Source of the DNA: Butyrivibrio sp.
Lineage (GTDB): Bacteria; Bacillota; Clostridia; Lachnospirales; Lachnospiraceae
Assembly: GCA_015056575.1 (NCBI GenBank)
Contig: SVGA01000007.1
Span: 62,001-126,000 of the forward strand
DNA length: 64,000 nucleotides
Direction of reading: 5' to 3'
In this document: piece by piece, positions 61,212 to 64,000 of the stretch
Layout of the letters: each line of letters begins with the position of its first letter
Position numbering within the stretch: the first letter of the stretch is position 1
The notes under the pieces: generated by a model
Told to the model about the DNA's origin: nothing
Databases searched by the model: none
The model's input: only the letters and a program-made list of their open reading frames with translations
Program-made: the position numbers and the translations under genes

Positions 61212-63596
61212 ATGAAAAACAGAAACAAAGTGTTGTCTGCCCTTCTTGCCGGCGTGCTTGTTCTCTCAACAGCAGCATGCGGAAATTCACAGCCTGCAGC
61301 AGAGACTCCGGCTGATACTCAGACAACGGAAACTGCCACAGAGCAGACTCAGGAAGCTCCTGCAGAAGAAGTTGCTTCCGGAAGCGACGCTCCACTGGTA
61401 ATCGCATCTGACGACTTCTCAGAGAAGTTCAGCAGATTCTTTGCAGCCAGCGTACCGGATACAAACGTAGCCGGCCTGACATCAGTAGCACTTCTTACCA
61501 ATGACCGTGCAGGTGAGCTCATCTACAACGGAATCGAGGGTGAGACCAAGAACTATAACGGAACAGATTATACCTACGAAGGCATTTCTGACTGTGTAGT
61601 GACAGAGAATGCTGACGGCACAGTTGATTATGATTTCACACTTCGTCAGGGCGTTAAGTTCTCCGATGGTGAGGAACTTACTGCTGATGACGTAATCTTC
61701 TCATATTACGTTTTCCTTGACCCTTCGTACGATGGAAGCGGATCGGTTTACGCTCTTCCTATCAAGGGTCTTGAGGAGTACAGAAGCGGATCAGACACAC
61801 TCTTCAACCTTCTGGTTAAGGGCGGCGCTGATAACACAGATTTCACATTCGTAACAGAAGAGCAGCAGAAGAAATTCTGGGATGAGGATCTTCCTGCAGC
61901 AGGTGAGAAATTCGCTCAGTCTATCGGCGATTACTGCCAGGCTAACGGTTATCTTGCAGCTACAGAGGCAGTTGCCAAGGACGTTATTGCAAACGGTATG
62001 GTTAACTGGGGCTTTGCTAAGGACAACGAGGATGGAACCATCACAACATCAGCTACAGGCACCACATTTGATGTAGCAGGCGGTAATGCTCCTACAGCAG
62101 CTGATTACTGGGCAGAGCTTATGGCTTCTTATGAGGGAGACGTTGCTACTCTTTCAGATACAGAGAAAGCCGATTCCGGAATCCTTGATTTCCTTTCAGA
62201 TGACTACAAGGTTGCAATTGAAACAGGCGATTCTGTAGATCACATCGAAGGTATCCAGAAGACAGGTGACTACTCAGTAAGAGTTACTCTGACTGAGGTA
62301 GATGCTACAGCTATCTATCAGCTGGCTATCGATGTTTGCCCTATGCACTACTACGGCAACAAGGATATGTATGACTATGACAACAACAAGTTCGGATTCG
62401 AGAAGGGTGACCTTTCTCCCGTTCGTGCCAAGACAACAACTCCTATGGGAGCCGGCCCTTACAAGTTCGAGAAGTTCGAGAACAAGATCGTTTACATGAC
62501 AGCAAACGAGAACTACTGGAAAGGTGCTCCCGTAACCAAGAACCTTCAGTTCAAGGTTACATCAAATGCTGATAAGGAGTCAGGTGTAGTTCAGGGAACA
62601 ATCGATATCTCTGATCCTTCAGCTTCTAAGTCAGCTCTTGAGCAGATCGCCGGCGAGAACTCAAACGGCGAGATCTCAGGTGACAAGCTTACAACAGTTC
62701 TTACAGACTACAGAGGATACGGCTACATCGGTATGAACTCCGAGAACGTATCTGTTGGTGGTGATAACGGCAGCGAGGCTTCCAAGAACCTCAGAAAGGC
62801 TATCGCAACTGTTATTTCCGTATATCGTGACGTTGTTATTGATTCATACTATGGAGAAGCTGCTTCAGTTATCAACTATCCTATTTCAAACACATCATGG
62901 GCAGCACCTCAGGCTTCTGATCCTGACTACAAGGTAGCATTCTCAACTGATGTTGATGGTAACCCTATCTACACAGACGGAATGTCAGAGGATGAGAAGT
63001 ACGCAGCAGCACTTCAGGCAGCTCTTGGATTCTTTGAGGCAGCAGGCTACACTGTAACAGATGGAAAGCTTACAGCAGCTCCCGAGGGCGCTAAGATGGG
63101 CTACGAAGTAATGATCGGCGGCGGCGGACAGGGAGACCATCCTTCATTCGGTATCCTTACAGCTGCTTCTGAGGCACTTAAGACAATCGGCTTCGACCTT
63201 TCAATCAACGACCTTTCAGATACATCTATCCTTTGGTCAGCACTTGAGGCCGGCACAGCAGAGCTCTGGTGCGCAGCTTGGCAGACAACTCTTGATCCTG
63301 ATATGTTCCAGATCTATCACTCAGAGGGTGGTAGCGCAGGTCACTACAGAATCTATTCAGACGAACTTGATAAGCTCGTTCTTGAGGCAAGAACTGTAAC
63401 AGACCAGGCAGTTCGTAAAGCTCTTTACAAGGAAGCACTTGACTTCGTTGTAGACTATGCTTGCGAGATCCCTGTATATCAGAGACAGGACTGCACAATC
63501 TACAGCACAGAGAGAGTAAATGTTGATTCTATCACACCTGATCAGACAACATATTACACATTCATGGATGAGATCCACAAAATTGCCATGAACTAA
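61212..63596 (+). CDS. oppA: oligopeptide-type ABC substrate-binding lipoprotein (OppA-like)
   Basis: A 794-residue lipoprotein of the family 5 solute-binding proteins (peptides, nickel or related). The signal peptide ends in the lipobox TAAC with C23. A Thr/Ala/Glu-rich tether follows. Family features are YEGISDCVVTENADGTVDYDFTLRQGVKFSDGEELTADDVIFS-type sequence near 115-160, PMGAGPYKFEKFENK, and ENYWKGAPVTKN. Residues about 200-343 look like an insertion compared with the usual 520-600-residue proteins. AAGGAGG fixes the ATG at 61212. Codon bias is strong. A 12-bp hairpin follows (63651-63680), then the permease gene. Peptide uptake is likely but not proven. Confidence 0.9.
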   Translation: MKNRNKVLSALLAGVLVLSTAACGNSQPAAETPADTQTTETATEQTQEAPAEEVASGSDAPLVIASDDFSEKFSRFFAASVPDTNVAGLTSVALLTNDRAGELIYNGIEGETKNYNGTDYTYEGISDCVVTENADGTVDYDFTLRQGVKFSDGEELTADDVIFSYYVFLDPSYDGSGSVYALPIKGLEEYRSGSDTLFNLLVKGGADNTDFTFVTEEQQKKFWDEDLPAAGEKFAQSIGDYCQANGYLAATEAVAKDVIANGMVNWGFAKDNEDGTITTSATGTTFDVAGGNAPTAADYWAELMASYEGDVATLSDTEKADSGILDFLSDDYKVAIETGDSVDHIEGIQKTGDYSVRVTLTEVDATAIYQLAIDVCPMHYYGNKDMYDYDNNKFGFEKGDLSPVRAKTTTPMGAGPYKFEKFENKIVYMTANENYWKGAPVTKNLQFKVTSNADKESGVVQGTIDISDPSASKSALEQIAGENSNGEISGDKLTTVLTDYRGYGYIGMNSENVSVGGDNGSEASKNLRKAIATVISVYRDVVIDSYYGEAASVINYPISNTSWAAPQASDPDYKVAFSTDVDGNPIYTDGMSEDEKYAAALQAALGFFEAAGYTVTDGKLTAAPEGAKMGYEVMIGGGGQGDHPSFGILTAASEALKTIGFDLSINDLSDTSILWSALEAGTAELWCAAWQTTLDPDMFQIYHSEGGSAGHYRIYSDELDKLVLEARTVTDQAVRKALYKEALDFVVDYACEIPVYQRQDCTIYSTERVNVDSITPDQTTYYTFMDEIHKIAMN

Positions 63597-63650
63597 TCAG
63601 GATAGCGGATTAGTCCGTATATCACAGTTATATTGTTTTATCTGGCATAC

Positions 63651-63680
63651 AAATCGCAGTGCCTAAGCGCACTGCGATTT
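63651..63680 (+). terminator. hairpin between oppA and oppB
   Basis: AAATCGCAGTGC (63651-63662) pairs perfectly with GCACTGCGATTT (63669-63680) around a 6-base loop; a TTTTGG tail gives weak termination. Probably sets a high ratio of binding protein to permease. Confidence 0.82.
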
Positions 63681-63727
63681 TGGTGCCAAAAGAATTATGG
63701 TTTTACTAGACAAGGAGCACCGCTAAA

Positions 63728-64000
63728 ATGAAGAAGTTTATAATCAGGAGATTGCTTATATCTGTAGTTCTCCTATTCTTTGTATCGATGATCATTTATG
63801 CAATCATGCGTTTGATGCCCACATCATATGTTGAGACTCAGGCCATGGCTCTGGCTACAAGACCGGGATCTAAATCATATCAGGAATGGGTAGACCAGCT
63901 TAATGCACAGTATGGTCTTGATACCGGTATCGTTCAGGGTTATTTCAAATGGGCGACTAAAGCAATAAGACTTGATTTTGGGGAATCATGGTATTTCAAT
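63728..64000 (+). CDS. oppB: OppB/DppB-type ABC permease (5' part)
   Basis: The first 91 codons of a permease that runs off the right edge. It starts MKKFIIRRLLISVVLLFFVSM, the usual N-terminal helix of the BPD_transp_1 OppB/DppB family, followed by the external segment with YGLDTGIVQGYFKWATKAIRLDFGESW, which matches the conserved LDFG(x)S signature. AAGGAG at 63711-63716 precedes the ATG at 63728. It belongs to the oppA operon; the remaining permease and ATPase genes should follow outside the window. Confidence 0.9.
   Translation, partial: MKKFIIRRLLISVVLLFFVSMIIYAIMRLMPTSYVETQAMALATRPGSKSYQEWVDQLNAQYGLDTGIVQGYFKWATKAIRLDFGESWYFN

Overview
The window looks like chromosomal DNA from an anaerobic, mesophilic Lachnospiraceae member, most likely of the Butyrivibrio/Pseudobutyrivibrio/Roseburia type. 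This is inferred from a SCIFF peptide plus maturase next to a fused SecDF, a MurE with the meso-DAP DNPR motif, two maltodextrin ABC operons without their own ATPase, and a priA-def-fmt-yugP-rsmB-rlmN-prpC-prkC-rsgA housekeeping string. Every gene I can support lies on the + strand, and no tRNA, rRNA, transposase, prophage or CRISPR array was seen.

Layout. 1-1227: 3' part of hemW and a YfbR-type nucleotidase. 1248-6441: a divergent HD-domain protein, pilT, then comM-dprA (type IV pilus/competence). 6401-13612: maltodextrin operon 1 (binding protein, two permeases, LacI regulator, GH35 beta-galactosidase) behind a dense operator region. 13675-17877: a small unknown protein and two membrane EAL-type proteins, one degenerate and one apparently active. 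17995-20592: hisS and a CNNM/CBS membrane protein. 20599-24708: SCIFF peptide, its radical-SAM maturase and secDF. 24804-31166: recJ, murE, priA, def. 31194-43278: a lipoprotein and alpha-glucan locus 2 (LacI regulator, exported GH13, binding protein, two permeases, GH13, GH31). 43279-44292: about 1 kb without a confident gene but full of repeats and hairpins. 44293-52745: fmt, yugP, rsmB, rlmN, prpC, prkC, rsgA and a histidine phosphatase. 52837-59355: an HD-GYP protein with an ECF-like membrane part, a patatin-like protein, an old-yellow-enzyme-type reductase and a cytoplasmic GH13. 59470-64000: an M3 oligopeptidase, an OppA-type binding protein and the start of an OppB-type permease.

How it fits together. 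The two mal loci would bind and import alpha-glucan oligosaccharides. An exported lipoprotein GH13 trims them outside, and cytoplasmic GH13 and GH31 enzymes finish the job. Each locus has its own LacI-family regulator and its own operator type: AACGTT and TTGCGCA motifs for locus 1, and GGTTAATCG-type palindromes overlapping both promoters of locus 2. Locus 2 sits between def and fmt, which are normally adjacent, and fmt has its own strong promoter after the insertion. Hairpins that look like partial terminators recur just behind the first, presumably abundant product (binding proteins, SCIFF), and probably set stoichiometry.

The least explained DNA is 43300-44016. It holds an 18-bp tandem repeat that keeps an open frame, then five successive 37-38-bp inverted repeats all bounded by TTAC...GTAA with compensating stem differences, then a degenerate C-rich tract whose other strand could form G-quadruplexes. 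All functional statements come from reading the sequence and recalling family motifs; no database search was run.
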